64,000 nt of DNA from assembly GCA_028275345.1 (NCBI GenBank), contig JAPWUV010000008.1, positions 1 through 64,000 on the forward strand, written 5' to 3'. The notes beneath the pieces are model-generated. The model did no database searches. It saw only the letters and a program-made list of their open reading frames with translations, and was not told where the DNA came from. The stretch is from a bacterium. GTDB lineage: Bacteria > Zhuqueibacterota > Zhuqueibacteria > Oleimicrobiales > Geothermoviventaceae. Positions within the stretch are counted from its first letter, which is position 1; the number at the start of each line of letters is the position of its first letter. Shown here in pieces: positions 16,473 through 24,497 of the stretch. The translations under genes were made by a program, and so were the position numbers.

Positions 16473-16879
16473 TTGCTCACCCGCTTGACGAATCGCTGGA
16501 TGCCGGTTTTCGGCCCCTCTTCGGGCCACGGAGCGACGTGGTGGGCCTCGAGGAAGGCTCGGAGTCTCAACGCGTCCCGGAGCAGGAAAGTTTCCTAATT
16601 GCGGCTTGCTCGGACAAGGCAAGGGAGCCGGATCCCCGGCTCAGAGGACCAGCGCAACCGGGCGGCATTGGGTCCCGCGGAGGGGAGCTTCGGCTCGGCC
16701 TACGCAAGGGATTACGCCTGCGTAGGCCTGCCCTGGCATGGGGCGAGAACTACTCTGCCCGCGCTTCGCCCCCGGCTTTTTTCTTCCGCGGCGGTCGGTT
16801 CAGCTTGTTTTCCACGTGGCCCTGTCGCTATCTTGCGCAAAAATCCGGAAGGGACTCACGAACACACCGCAGGGACGGC
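16473..16879. other. Divergent intergenic region between sufC and the sodium symporter
   Basis: About 400 bases holding the start regions of two divergent transcripts. Apart from one sigma-70-like promoter for the symporter (16805-16834), I see nothing definite: no riboswitch landmarks, no clear Fe-S regulator (IscR/SufR) operator and no convincing gene. Confidence 0.45.
16805..16834 (+). promoter_or_regulatory. Sigma-70-like promoter upstream of the sodium/solute symporter
   Basis: TTGTTT at 16805-16810 and TATCTT at 16829-16834 are 18 bases apart, leaving a leader of about 40 bases before the ATG at 16880. An 8-bp palindrome (CCACGTGG, 16812-16819) in the spacer could be an operator half. 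Confidence 0.4.
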
Positions 16880-18805
16880 ATGAGGCAAGTGAACGGGCTC
16901 GACTACGGGGTGATTGTCTTCTACCTCGCCTTGATGCTGGGCATCGGACTCTACTTCCGAACGCGCGTGCGGAGCGCGCTCGACTACTTTGCCGGGGGCA
17001 ATCTCCTTCCCTGGTGGGTGAGCGGGATTTCGTTGTACATGAGCACCTTCAGTGCCTGGACCTTCTCTGGGGCGGCCGGGTTCGTCTACCACAAGGGGTA
17101 TTTCGCTTTGATCTATTTCGCCACGTGGTCGCTGGCGTTCTTCATTGGCTACCGTTTTACGGCGGCTCGCTGGCGGCGGGCGCGCGTGATCTCGCCCGTT
17201 GAATACGCGGCGACGCGTTACAACGTCACGACGCAGCAATGCATCAGCTGGATGCTGACGATCTCGAGCACTCTCACTGCGGGAATCACCTTGACCGCTG
17301 TCTCCAAGATCATCGCCTCGACCATGGGTTTCGATCAGACAGCCGTGACCGTCACGGTTGGTCTGGTGATGTTGCTGTACACCTACCTCGGCGGGGTCTG
17401 GGGCGTCGCCGTGACCGACGTAGTCCAATTCCTGATCCTGGCAGCCAGTACGCTGTTCATCACCCCCCTCAGCCTGATCGCCGCGGGTGGGATCGGTCGC
17501 GTGTTGGGCGCTGCTCCGCCTTTCGAGCACGATTTCGTCTATCACGGCGTCCACTACAACCTGCACTGGCTTATCGGGGTGACGCTGATCAACGTGGTCA
17601 ATTCCATGTCCCTCTTGGGCGCGCAGCGTTACTACAGCGTGCTGGATGAGAAGGCCGCCAAGAGGGTCGGACTCATGGCGAGCTTGCTATTTCTCTCCGT
17701 GCCTTTGTTGTTCGGCTTGCCTCCCCTGGCTGGGCGGATCTTCTGGCCAGATTTGGACTCCGTCTCCTTTTTCGGCAGGTTTTCTCAACCCGCTGACCTG
17801 ATCTACGTGGGGATCTGTTTGAAGCTGCTGCCGAACGGTCTGATCGGTCTTTTCGTGGCGGCCATGTTTGCGGCGACCATGAGCGCCCTCGACACAACAT
17901 TCAATGTGGTCTCGGCCGTGGTTTCCCGCGACATCTACAAAGGCTTTTTCCGGCCCCATGCATCGGATCGCGAGCTCTTCTTGGCGGGCAAGGTTGTCAC
18001 GTTGTTGGTGGGCGCCGGGGTGATCGGCCTGGCCGTGTGGTACGCATCCAGCCGTCTCGGGGTCTTCAATCTCATGGCTCTGGTGGTGGGGCTCTTCAAT
18101 CTGCCCATTTCCATCCCCATGGCAGTTGGGCTTCTGAGCAGGGGAGTGGCCCGGTGGTCGGCTCTCGCGGGAGTTTGTTGGGGGTTCGTTGCCGGCTTTC
18201 TAGCTCAATTTGTCTTGAAGTGGCCAATTGGGTATGTGATCTACACCAGCGCCATTTCCACCCTTGCGATCTTGCTCGGGTCGGCGTGGCTGGGAAGGCT
18301 GTACCGAGGCCATCCCGTCTTAGTTCTGGCGCTGGGCGTGGCTCTGTCGGCTGGCGCTTGGGTTCTACTGCCGGCGGCCGCCGCTTCGCCCCTTTCCTTC
18401 GGGGCACTGGTCGTTGCCCGCATGGGGGCCATCATCCTCGGTGGCGCGCTCATCGCGTTTTCCAGGCTCTTCGCTCAGGAGTCCGTGGCGGAAAGGCGGA
18501 TGGTAGAGGAGTTCTTCCGGCGGCTGAGTACACCGGTAGACGTGGTCCGAGAGGTGTTCGCGCGCGGTGCGCGTGAGAGCTCCACGTACGGGCTGGTGGG
18601 ATGGATAGCCGTCGCCATTGGGATCCTGAACTTCGGGCTCTTGCTTTTCCCGTCCGCGCGCGACGTCTGGCTCGCCAACATGATGGTAGGAATGGCCCTC
18701 GTCGCCTGTGGTTGGGCGATGGTTTACTTCGGCCGCCGCTCAGAGCGGGCCTTTCAGGAGAGGGCGCTCCGGGAGCTGACCCGACTCCGAGCGGAAGGCA
18801 GGTGA
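16880..18805 (+). CDS. Sodium:solute symporter (SSS/SLC5 family)
   Basis: ATG 16880 gives MRQVNGLDYGVIVFYLALMLGIGLYF, the first helix of the family; the frame upstream of it is not coding-like. The 641-residue protein has about 13 or more hydrophobic segments. SSS features include 'SALDYFAGGNLLPWWVSGISLYMSTFSAWTF', the conserved 'YLGGVWGVAVTDVVQFLIL' in the middle, and 'AAMFAATMSALDTTFNVVSAVVSRDIY' with the Na+-site serines. A ~70-residue hydrophilic stretch (FAQESVAERRMVEEFFRRL) precedes the last two helices. It couples inward Na+ flow to uptake of a sugar, sugar acid or similar solute. Neighbouring sugar-acid genes suggest the latter, but the specificity cannot be read from sequence. Confidence 0.92.
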   Translation: MRQVNGLDYGVIVFYLALMLGIGLYFRTRVRSALDYFAGGNLLPWWVSGISLYMSTFSAWTFSGAAGFVYHKGYFALIYFATWSLAFFIGYRFTAARWRRARVISPVEYAATRYNVTTQQCISWMLTISSTLTAGITLTAVSKIIASTMGFDQTAVTVTVGLVMLLYTYLGGVWGVAVTDVVQFLILAASTLFITPLSLIAAGGIGRVLGAAPPFEHDFVYHGVHYNLHWLIGVTLINVVNSMSLLGAQRYYSVLDEKAAKRVGLMASLLFLSVPLLFGLPPLAGRIFWPDLDSVSFFGRFSQPADLIYVGICLKLLPNGLIGLFVAAMFAATMSALDTTFNVVSAVVSRDIYKGFFRPHASDRELFLAGKVVTLLVGAGVIGLAVWYASSRLGVFNLMALVVGLFNLPISIPMAVGLLSRGVARWSALAGVCWGFVAGFLAQFVLKWPIGYVIYTSAISTLAILLGSAWLGRLYRGHPVLVLALGVALSAGAWVLLPAAAASPLSFGALVVARMGAIILGGALIAFSRLFAQESVAERRMVEEFFRRLSTPVDVVREVFARGARESSTYGLVGWIAVAIGILNFGLLLFPSARDVWLANMMVGMALVACGWAMVYFGRRSERAFQERALRELTRLRAEGR

Positions 18806-18879
18806 GCGAGCGGGGTGCAGGAATCGGGTGGGGGCTTCGCTGTCCTTTCTGGCAGCCGCCAGGGCCCTTTCCACTGGGA

Positions 18880-18914
18880 GAGAAAAGAAAAGGGCGAGGG
18901 GATACCCTCGCCCT
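18880..18914 (-). terminator. Rho-independent terminator of the Gfo/Idh oxidoreductase gene
   Basis: A perfect 10-bp stem (18891-18900 with 18905-18914) and a 4-base loop. On the minus strand it is followed by a T-rich tract (complement of agaaaagaaa, 18881-18890). It begins 20 bases past the oxidoreductase stop codon. Confidence 0.85.
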
Positions 18915-18934
18915 GCGGAGCGAATCGGCTCGTC

Positions 18935-20296
18935 TCAGACCTTTTCCGGCACCACGTACGGGTAACGGTAGTTCCGCGACAGGTAGTAGTTCGCCTGCTC
19001 GTCGCCGACGAAGCGCTCTGCGTGCCCGTCGAACACAAGCTCGCGTCCCAGGCGGTAGGAAATGTTGGCCATGTGGCAGAGCACCGTGGACATATGTCCC
19101 TCAAGGATGTCGGCGTTGAGCTTGGTCCAGTCGTTGGCGCGCACCGCCTCGATGAAGTTCACGAAGTGGGCCGCCCCGCCCGCGCCGGCCAGGTTCATGG
19201 GATCGGCGACGTCGCCGGAACCATCGTAGTACTCACCGGGCTCGTTCTTCCTTCCGTAGTACGTGTACCACTTGTCGCCGTTGAGGTACATCCAGCCTTC
19301 CGTGCCGTAGAATAGATTCCCGATGCGGACCCCAGCCTCATCGTTGGTGTACCAGCCTCGCACCTCGAACTGGAGGATCTTGCCATCGGCGTATTCGAAC
19401 GTAGCCAGCTGGGTGTTCGGGGTTTCCTGATCGTCATCGCAGGCGAACTTGCCGCCCACGCACTTGACGCGCACGGGATGTTCGCGCTTATTCATGCCCC
19501 AGCGGGCGATGTCCATTTGATGGGGGCCCTGGTTGCCGATGTCGGCACAACCGAAGTCCCAGAACCAGTGCCACTTGTAATGCACCAGGATTGTGTTGTA
19601 GGGTCGGTATTCGGCCGGTCCCAGCCAGAGATCCCAGTGCAATCCCTCCGGGACCGGGGCTTCCTGGCCCCGGCCGATGCAGTCGCGGGGCTTGTAGCAC
19701 AGGCCTTTGGCCATGTAGATCTCGCCCAGTTTGCCGGAGTGGAGGAATTCGATGGCTTTCCGGACCCCTTCGATGCTACGGTTCTGCATCCCGGCCTGCA
19801 CCACGCGATTGTACCTTCGGGCGGCCTCCACCATCTTGCGCCCTTCCCAGATGTTGTGCGACGTGGGCTTCTCCACGTACACGTGTTTGCCGGCCTGGCA
19901 GGCCCAAATGGTGGCCAACGCATGCCAGTGGTCGCAGGTGGCGATGGAGATCGCATCAATGTCCTTGTCGTCCAGTACCCTACGCAGGTCGTACTCGGTC
20001 TTCGGCTTCTTGCCCTGCAGCTTCTCGAGCTCGGCCACCCGTTCCGGGAAGAGGCGCTCGTCCACATCGCAGAGGGTTTTCACCTCCACGCCCGGGATCC
20101 GAACCCACTGGCGATAGTGCTCGCGGCCTCGGCCGTTGATCCCGATGACCGCCATTACGATGCGGTCATTGGCACCCAATACCCGTTGCGGCTTGATCGC
20201 CCCGAGGGCTGTGGTGGCCGCCGCAAGGCCAGCCACGCCTTTGGCCCCTGCCTTGATGAACTCCCGGCGATCCATCGCGCGCTCCTGGTTCATCAT
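18935..20296 (-). CDS. Tat-exported Gfo/Idh/MocA-family oxidoreductase
   Basis: ATG 20296 lies 5 bases after a perfect 'aggagg' on the minus strand; a GTG two codons upstream is less well placed. The N-terminus carries a twin-arginine signal (DRREFIKAGAKGVAGLAAATTALG). The Rossmann domain follows with 'MAVIGINGRGREHY', then 'DAISIATCDHWHALATIWACQAGKHVYVEKP' containing the family's EKP motif (Lys binds substrate/NAD). The C-terminal domain has 'WFWDFGCADIGNQGPHQMDIARW'. The 453-residue length is typical of the large exported Gfo/Idh proteins in polysaccharide-degrading bacteria. It probably oxidises or reduces a sugar derivative, possibly by transient NAD-dependent oxidation as in GH109-like enzymes. 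Substrate unknown. A second member of the family lies at 42054. Confidence 0.92.
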   Translation of the reverse strand: MMNQERAMDRREFIKAGAKGVAGLAAATTALGAIKPQRVLGANDRIVMAVIGINGRGREHYRQWVRIPGVEVKTLCDVDERLFPERVAELEKLQGKKPKTEYDLRRVLDDKDIDAISIATCDHWHALATIWACQAGKHVYVEKPTSHNIWEGRKMVEAARRYNRVVQAGMQNRSIEGVRKAIEFLHSGKLGEIYMAKGLCYKPRDCIGRGQEAPVPEGLHWDLWLGPAEYRPYNTILVHYKWHWFWDFGCADIGNQGPHQMDIARWGMNKREHPVRVKCVGGKFACDDDQETPNTQLATFEYADGKILQFEVRGWYTNDEAGVRIGNLFYGTEGWMYLNGDKWYTYYGRKNEPGEYYDGSGDVADPMNLAGAGGAAHFVNFIEAVRANDWTKLNADILEGHMSTVLCHMANISYRLGRELVFDGHAERFVGDEQANYYLSRNYRYPYVVPEKV

Positions 20297-20670
20297 AAAC
20301 ACCTCCTCGGGTGATTCCGCAAACGACCCACGCGATTGTCCTTACCTCTGGGCGAACTAATGCAATTCGCGGCAAAAAGGCAAGTGGATTCTGCCGGGTT
20401 TGGGCAGGTGGCGGTCAGCTGCCCTCCCGGGGTGGCGGTTTGGATCGGGCTCGAAGCGGGGTTTCTTCTTCGTTCCGGGCCTGCATTTCGCTTGAAAAAG
20501 AGCCGGGCATTGGATATTTTGCTTGGCAGTCGGGGGGATAGTAATGGCTTGAACCTGCGGGGGCCACATTGGCGTGGCGGGAGAGGAGGGGTGGTACAGT
20601 CCTTCGCGGTTTTGGTCCCGATGCAAATGACCCTCGTTCTTGTTGAGGAAAGACGGTAAGGAGGCGGAAG
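20297..20670. other. Divergent intergenic region between the Gfo/Idh gene and the sugar kinase gene
   Basis: About 370 bases between divergent genes. An inverted repeat GCGAA-N9-TTCGC (20352-20370), about 55 bases before the oxidoreductase start, could be an operator. I see no clear -35/-10 pair for either gene and no gene in it. Confidence 0.4.
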
Positions 20671-21756
20671 ATGGCTTTGAAGATCCGTGCCAAAGAGGAG
20701 TGCGAGTTTGATCTGATCTCGCTGGGGGAATGCATGATCCGGCTCAGTCCCCCGGGACATCAGCGGATCGAGTTGACCCCCTACTTCGAGGCTTGGGCTG
20801 GCGGGGGCGAATACAATGTGGCCTACGCCCTCGCTCGATTGGGGCTTCGGACGGGCTGGGTTTCTCGCCTCGTGGATAACCCCCTGGGCTGGTTCATTCG
20901 CAATCACGCGCGGGCCAGCGGGATGGACATCAGCGAGGTCGTGTGGGTGCCTTACGATGGCGTCGGAAAAAAGGATCGCATCGGGCTGAACTTCACCGAG
21001 GTGGGGATTGGGGTTCGCGCCAGCGTGACTCTCTATGACCGCGGGCACTCGGCCGCTTCCCACATGAAGCCGGGCGAAGTGGACTGGAAACGCATTTTCC
21101 AGCAGCGCGGCGTGCGCTGGTTCCACACGGGGGGCATCTTCACAGCCTTGAGCGAAACCACCGCGCAGGTGGTGAAAGAGGCCATGCAGGCCGCGCACGA
21201 GGCGGGCACCATCGTCAGCTACGACTTGAATTTCCGGAGCAAGCTCTGGACGAGCGAGCAGGCGATCGCCACCACCCGCGAGCTGATGCCCTACATCACG
21301 GTTCTCATCGGGAACGAAGAGGACTTCCAGAAGGCTCTGGGGTTCCAAGTGAAGGGCGTCGATGAGAGCCTGAAGAAACTGCCCGTGGAAAGCTACAAGG
21401 AGATGGTCACGGACGTGGTGAAGACCTACCCCCACGTCCAAGTTGTGGCCACTACGCTTCGGGAGGTGGTCAGCGGTCTGATCAACAATTGGTCGGCCAT
21501 CATGTACTACGATGGCACGTTCTACGAGTCTACCAAGTTCGAGCGGCTTGAGATCGAAGACCGGGTTGGGGGTGGCGATGGTTTCTGCAGCGGCATGATC
21601 TACGGGTTCCTCAACGGCTTTGCTCCCCAGGACATCGTGAACTTCGGCGCCGCGCACGGAGCTCTTCTCCAGAGCACGCGCGGGGACACGTCGATGATCA
21701 CGCTGGATGAAGTCATGCACGTCGTGAAGGGAGGCACGGCCAGAATCAAGCGGTGA
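20671..21756 (+). CDS. PfkB-family sugar kinase, probable 2-keto-3-deoxygluconate kinase type
   Basis: ATG 20671 follows 'taaggaggcggaag', a strong ribosome-binding site. The 361-residue protein matches KdgK-like ribokinase-family kinases: 'LISLGECMIRLSPPGHQRIE' at the N-terminus, 'AGGGEYNVAYALARLG' (substrate-binding glycines), 'VSYDLNFRSKLW', 'IGNEEDF' and the catalytic anion-hole motif 'DRVGGGDGFCSGMIYG' with its general-base Asp. It would phosphorylate 2-keto-3-deoxygluconate or a similar keto-sugar acid before aldol cleavage. It is followed 43 bases later by a HAD phosphatase gene. The exact substrate is not proven: the GAGD of most relatives is GGGD here. Confidence 0.88.
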   Translation: MALKIRAKEECEFDLISLGECMIRLSPPGHQRIELTPYFEAWAGGGEYNVAYALARLGLRTGWVSRLVDNPLGWFIRNHARASGMDISEVVWVPYDGVGKKDRIGLNFTEVGIGVRASVTLYDRGHSAASHMKPGEVDWKRIFQQRGVRWFHTGGIFTALSETTAQVVKEAMQAAHEAGTIVSYDLNFRSKLWTSEQAIATTRELMPYITVLIGNEEDFQKALGFQVKGVDESLKKLPVESYKEMVTDVVKTYPHVQVVATTLREVVSGLINNWSAIMYYDGTFYESTKFERLEIEDRVGGGDGFCSGMIYGFLNGFAPQDIVNFGAAHGALLQSTRGDTSMITLDEVMHVVKGGTARIKR

Positions 21757-21799
21757 GCCTTCATCCGCAACCGGACGCGAGCGCAAGGGAGTGGGCATC

Positions 21800-22690
21800 A
21801 TGGCAGCATACGACCAGAGTATCCTGACAAACTTCCAGCCGAAGCACGAGTTCTTCGTGGGCATCGATTCGGACGGGTGCGTCTTCGATTCCATGGAGAT
21901 CAAGCACAAGGAGTGCTTCATACCCAATATCATCAAGTACTGGGAACTCCAAGCGGTCTCGAAGTACGCCCGCGAGGCCGCTGAATTCGTGAACCTGTAC
22001 TCCAAATGGCGCGGCGCGAATCGCTTCCCCGCCTTGCTGATGGTTTTCGACCTGCTGCGGGAACGGCCGGAGGTGCAGCGCCGGGGGGTCAAGATCCCTG
22101 AAGCCGAGAAGCTCCGGGAATACGTCCAGTCGGGAGTTCCTCAGAGCAACGCCACACTGAAGGAATGGGTTGAGCGGACCAATGATCCCATCCTGAAGCG
22201 CACGCTGGAATGGAGCGAGGCGGTGAACCGCACGATCGCGGACATCGTTAAGGGAGTTCCGCCCTTCCCGTTCGTCAGGGAAAGTCTGGAAAAGCTCTCT
22301 CAGAAAGCGGACATCATCATCGTGTCGCAGACGCCCACGGAAGCTCTTGTGCGGGAATGGGAGGAGCACGGCATCGCCAAATATGCGGCAATCATTGCCG
22401 GGCAGGAGCTGGGCAGCAAGACGGAGCACATCCGGCTCGCGGCGGGGGGCAAGTATCCGCCGGAGAAGATGCTCATGATCGGAGACGCCCCGGGCGACCT
22501 CAAGGCGGCCAGAGCCAACAATGCGCTTTTCTACCCGATCAACCCCGGCCATGAGGAGGAGTCCTGGCAACGATTCTACGAGGAGGCGATCGACCGCTTC
22601 TTCAATGGCACATACGCCGGCGAGTACGAAAAGAAGCTGGTGGAAGAATTTGAGAAGGCCCTCCCGGACACACCGCCGTGGAAGCGTTGA
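21800..22690 (+). CDS. HAD-superfamily hydrolase
   Basis: ATG 21800 sits eight bases after 'aagggag'; a GTG at 21791 is an alternative start. HAD motif I is 'GIDSDGCVFDSM' (Asp23 nucleophile, Asp25 acid/base), motif II 'IIVSQTP', and motif IV 'MLMIGDAPGDLKAA'. The ~110-residue cap between motifs I and II is larger than in simple HADs. The protein (296 residues) probably dephosphorylates a small phosphorylated metabolite. Its close linkage to the kinase gene suggests a sugar phosphate, but this is inferred. A perfect hairpin follows the stop. Confidence 0.88.
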   Translation: MAAYDQSILTNFQPKHEFFVGIDSDGCVFDSMEIKHKECFIPNIIKYWELQAVSKYAREAAEFVNLYSKWRGANRFPALLMVFDLLRERPEVQRRGVKIPEAEKLREYVQSGVPQSNATLKEWVERTNDPILKRTLEWSEAVNRTIADIVKGVPPFPFVRESLEKLSQKADIIIVSQTPTEALVREWEEHGIAKYAAIIAGQELGSKTEHIRLAAGGKYPPEKMLMIGDAPGDLKAARANNALFYPINPGHEEESWQRFYEEAIDRFFNGTYAGEYEKKLVEEFEKALPDTPPWKR

Positions 22691-22725
22691 GGTGGTCGAC
22701 GCCGGTGAATTGGATCTGACAAACT

Positions 22726-22750
22726 GAAGCGCCCCATCACGGGGCGCTTC
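22726..22750 (+). terminator. Perfect hairpin after the HAD gene, possible terminator
   Basis: A 10-bp GC-rich stem (22726-22735 with 22741-22750) and 5-base loop, 35 bases after the stop codon. No real T-run follows, and the next gene starts only 20 bases later, so it may act as a partial terminator or mRNA stabiliser. Confidence 0.5.
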
Positions 22751-22769
22751 CCATTCTGGGGAGACGACG

Positions 22770-24476
22770 ATGGGGCACCCGGACGAAAGGTCCGAGCCGG
22801 AAGCTCTTCTCTACACCCGGCGGGAGTTCCTGGTACATGGCGCCCGGGCGTTTCTTGGCGCTCCCTTGGTCATGAACTGTTGGCGCGAGGCGTACGACCT
22901 GCTGATCCTCGGTGCCGACGTCTTCGATGGCACGGGAACCGAGCCCGTGCGGGCGGACGTCGCTGTCCGGGCGGAGAAGATCGCAGCGGTGGGGAAGCTG
23001 TCCCATCTGCGGGCGCGCAGGGTGGTCCAAGCGTCGGGAATGGCACTGGCTCCCGGCTTCATCGACGTGCACTCGCATACGGACGTGGAGCTTTTGGTCG
23101 ATGGCCGGGCGCAGAGCAAAGTGCAGCAAGGCGTCACCACGGAGATCTCGGGCAACTGCGGGGAGTCGCCCTTCCCTCTGCTCGGTGAGGAGGGCGAGCG
23201 ACTTCGCGAGGGATGGCGCGAGCGGTACGGGGTGACGGTGGACTGGCGGGACGCGAGCGGCTTTTTCCGCCGCCTGCAGCGCAGTGGCATCTCCGTGAAT
23301 TACGCCAGCCTCTTGGGGCACGGCACGGTCCGGGCCTGCGTCACGGGTCAAGCCAACCGCAGTCCCTCCCCGGAAGAATGGGATAAGATGCGCAAGCTCG
23401 TCCTCGAGGCGCTCGGTCAGGGCGTGCTGGGCCTTTCCTTTGGACTCGAGTATGCTCCCGGAGCGTTTGCTCGGACGGAGGAGGTCGTCCAATTCGCTGG
23501 TTGGGTGGCGGAGAAGCATGGCGTTTGTGCTGTGCACTTGCGCAATGAGGATGTCCGCCTGTTGGAGGCAGTGGACGAGGCCCTCGAGATGGCCCGCCAG
23601 AGCGGCTGCTCCCTGCAGATCTCGCATTTGAAGGCATCCCAGCCGCGGAACTGGCCCCTGCAGGATTCAGCCCTCGAGAGAATCCGGCTTGGGTCTGAAC
23701 GCGGCGTCAACGTGCATGTGGACTGTTATCCGTACATCGCCTTTGGCACCACTGCACAAGTCCTTTTCCCGATGTGGTCGCGGGAAGGAGGCGTTGAGGC
23801 TTTCCTGGGGAGACTGCGGGACGGCGGGACTTGGCCCCAAATGGCCGCCTTCGCGCTCGACAAGGTGCAGAATCTGGGGGGATGGCAAAACATCCTGATT
23901 TCCCGCTTGCCGGACACAGCAAATCGCGCTTGGCAAGGAAAGAGAGTGGATGAGCTAGCCAGGCAGCAAGGGCTGGAGCCGTTGGATTTCCTGCGGCGCC
24001 TGCTTGTGGACGCACGGGGCGATGTTTCCATTGTGGCCTTCGCCATGAGCGAGGAGAACCTGGAAAAGGTGCTCGCCTTCCGTCTGACGATGATCGGCTC
24101 CGATGGCAACGCGGTGAGCCCCGAGGGCATACTGGGCCGAGGCCACCCGCATCCGCGCTACTACGGCACGTTCCCACGCGTCCTCGGCCGCTACGTGCGG
24201 GAGAGGGGTGTCTTGCCGCTGTCGCAGGCTATCCACCGGATGACCGGGCTACCGGCGCGGAAATTCGGGCTCGAGGGTCGAGGCCGGATTGCTCCGGGAC
24301 ACTTCGCGGACCTGGTTCTCTTCGACCCCGGCCGCATCGCCGACTGCGCCACCTTCGAGGATCCCCATCGTTTCCCCCAAGGCATCCGGTTGGTCGCAGT
24401 GAATGGGGAGGTTGTGGTCGAGGAGGGTCAGCACACGGGCGCCAAGCCGGGCAAGGTCCTGGCCTGTCCGGGTTGA
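22770..24476 (+). CDS. N-acyl-D-amino-acid deacylase (D-aminoacylase-like amidohydrolase), Tat-type N-terminus
   Basis: ATG 22770 is preceded by 'ctggggagacg'. The N-terminus 'TRREFLVHGARAFLGAPLV' fits a twin-arginine signal. The amidohydrolase body follows: 'DVFDGTGTEPV', metal-binding 'GFIDVHSHTD', 'TTEISGNCGESPFPL' (the Cys metal ligand of D-aminoacylases), 'CAVHLRNED', 'LQISHLKAS', 'GSDGNAVSPEG' and C-terminal 'GLEGRGRIAPGHFADLVLFDP'. These match the D-aminoacylase/N-acyl-D-glutamate deacylase family, which hydrolyses N-acylated D-amino acids to the free D-amino acid. At 568 residues it is slightly longer than usual because of the signal. Export is odd for this family and should be treated as a prediction. 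Confidence 0.9.
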   Translation: MGHPDERSEPEALLYTRREFLVHGARAFLGAPLVMNCWREAYDLLILGADVFDGTGTEPVRADVAVRAEKIAAVGKLSHLRARRVVQASGMALAPGFIDVHSHTDVELLVDGRAQSKVQQGVTTEISGNCGESPFPLLGEEGERLREGWRERYGVTVDWRDASGFFRRLQRSGISVNYASLLGHGTVRACVTGQANRSPSPEEWDKMRKLVLEALGQGVLGLSFGLEYAPGAFARTEEVVQFAGWVAEKHGVCAVHLRNEDVRLLEAVDEALEMARQSGCSLQISHLKASQPRNWPLQDSALERIRLGSERGVNVHVDCYPYIAFGTTAQVLFPMWSREGGVEAFLGRLRDGGTWPQMAAFALDKVQNLGGWQNILISRLPDTANRAWQGKRVDELARQQGLEPLDFLRRLLVDARGDVSIVAFAMSEENLEKVLAFRLTMIGSDGNAVSPEGILGRGHPHPRYYGTFPRVLGRYVRERGVLPLSQAIHRMTGLPARKFGLEGRGRIAPGHFADLVLFDPGRIADCATFEDPHRFPQGIRLVAVNGEVVVEEGQHTGAKPGKVLACPG

Positions 24477-24497
24477 GCCGAGGAATGACCGCCAGCG

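Noticed and set aside
20293-22092. Antisense frame opposite the sugar kinase and HAD genes
   Set aside because: It crosses two well-supported genes and a divergent intergenic region, with no family similarity.
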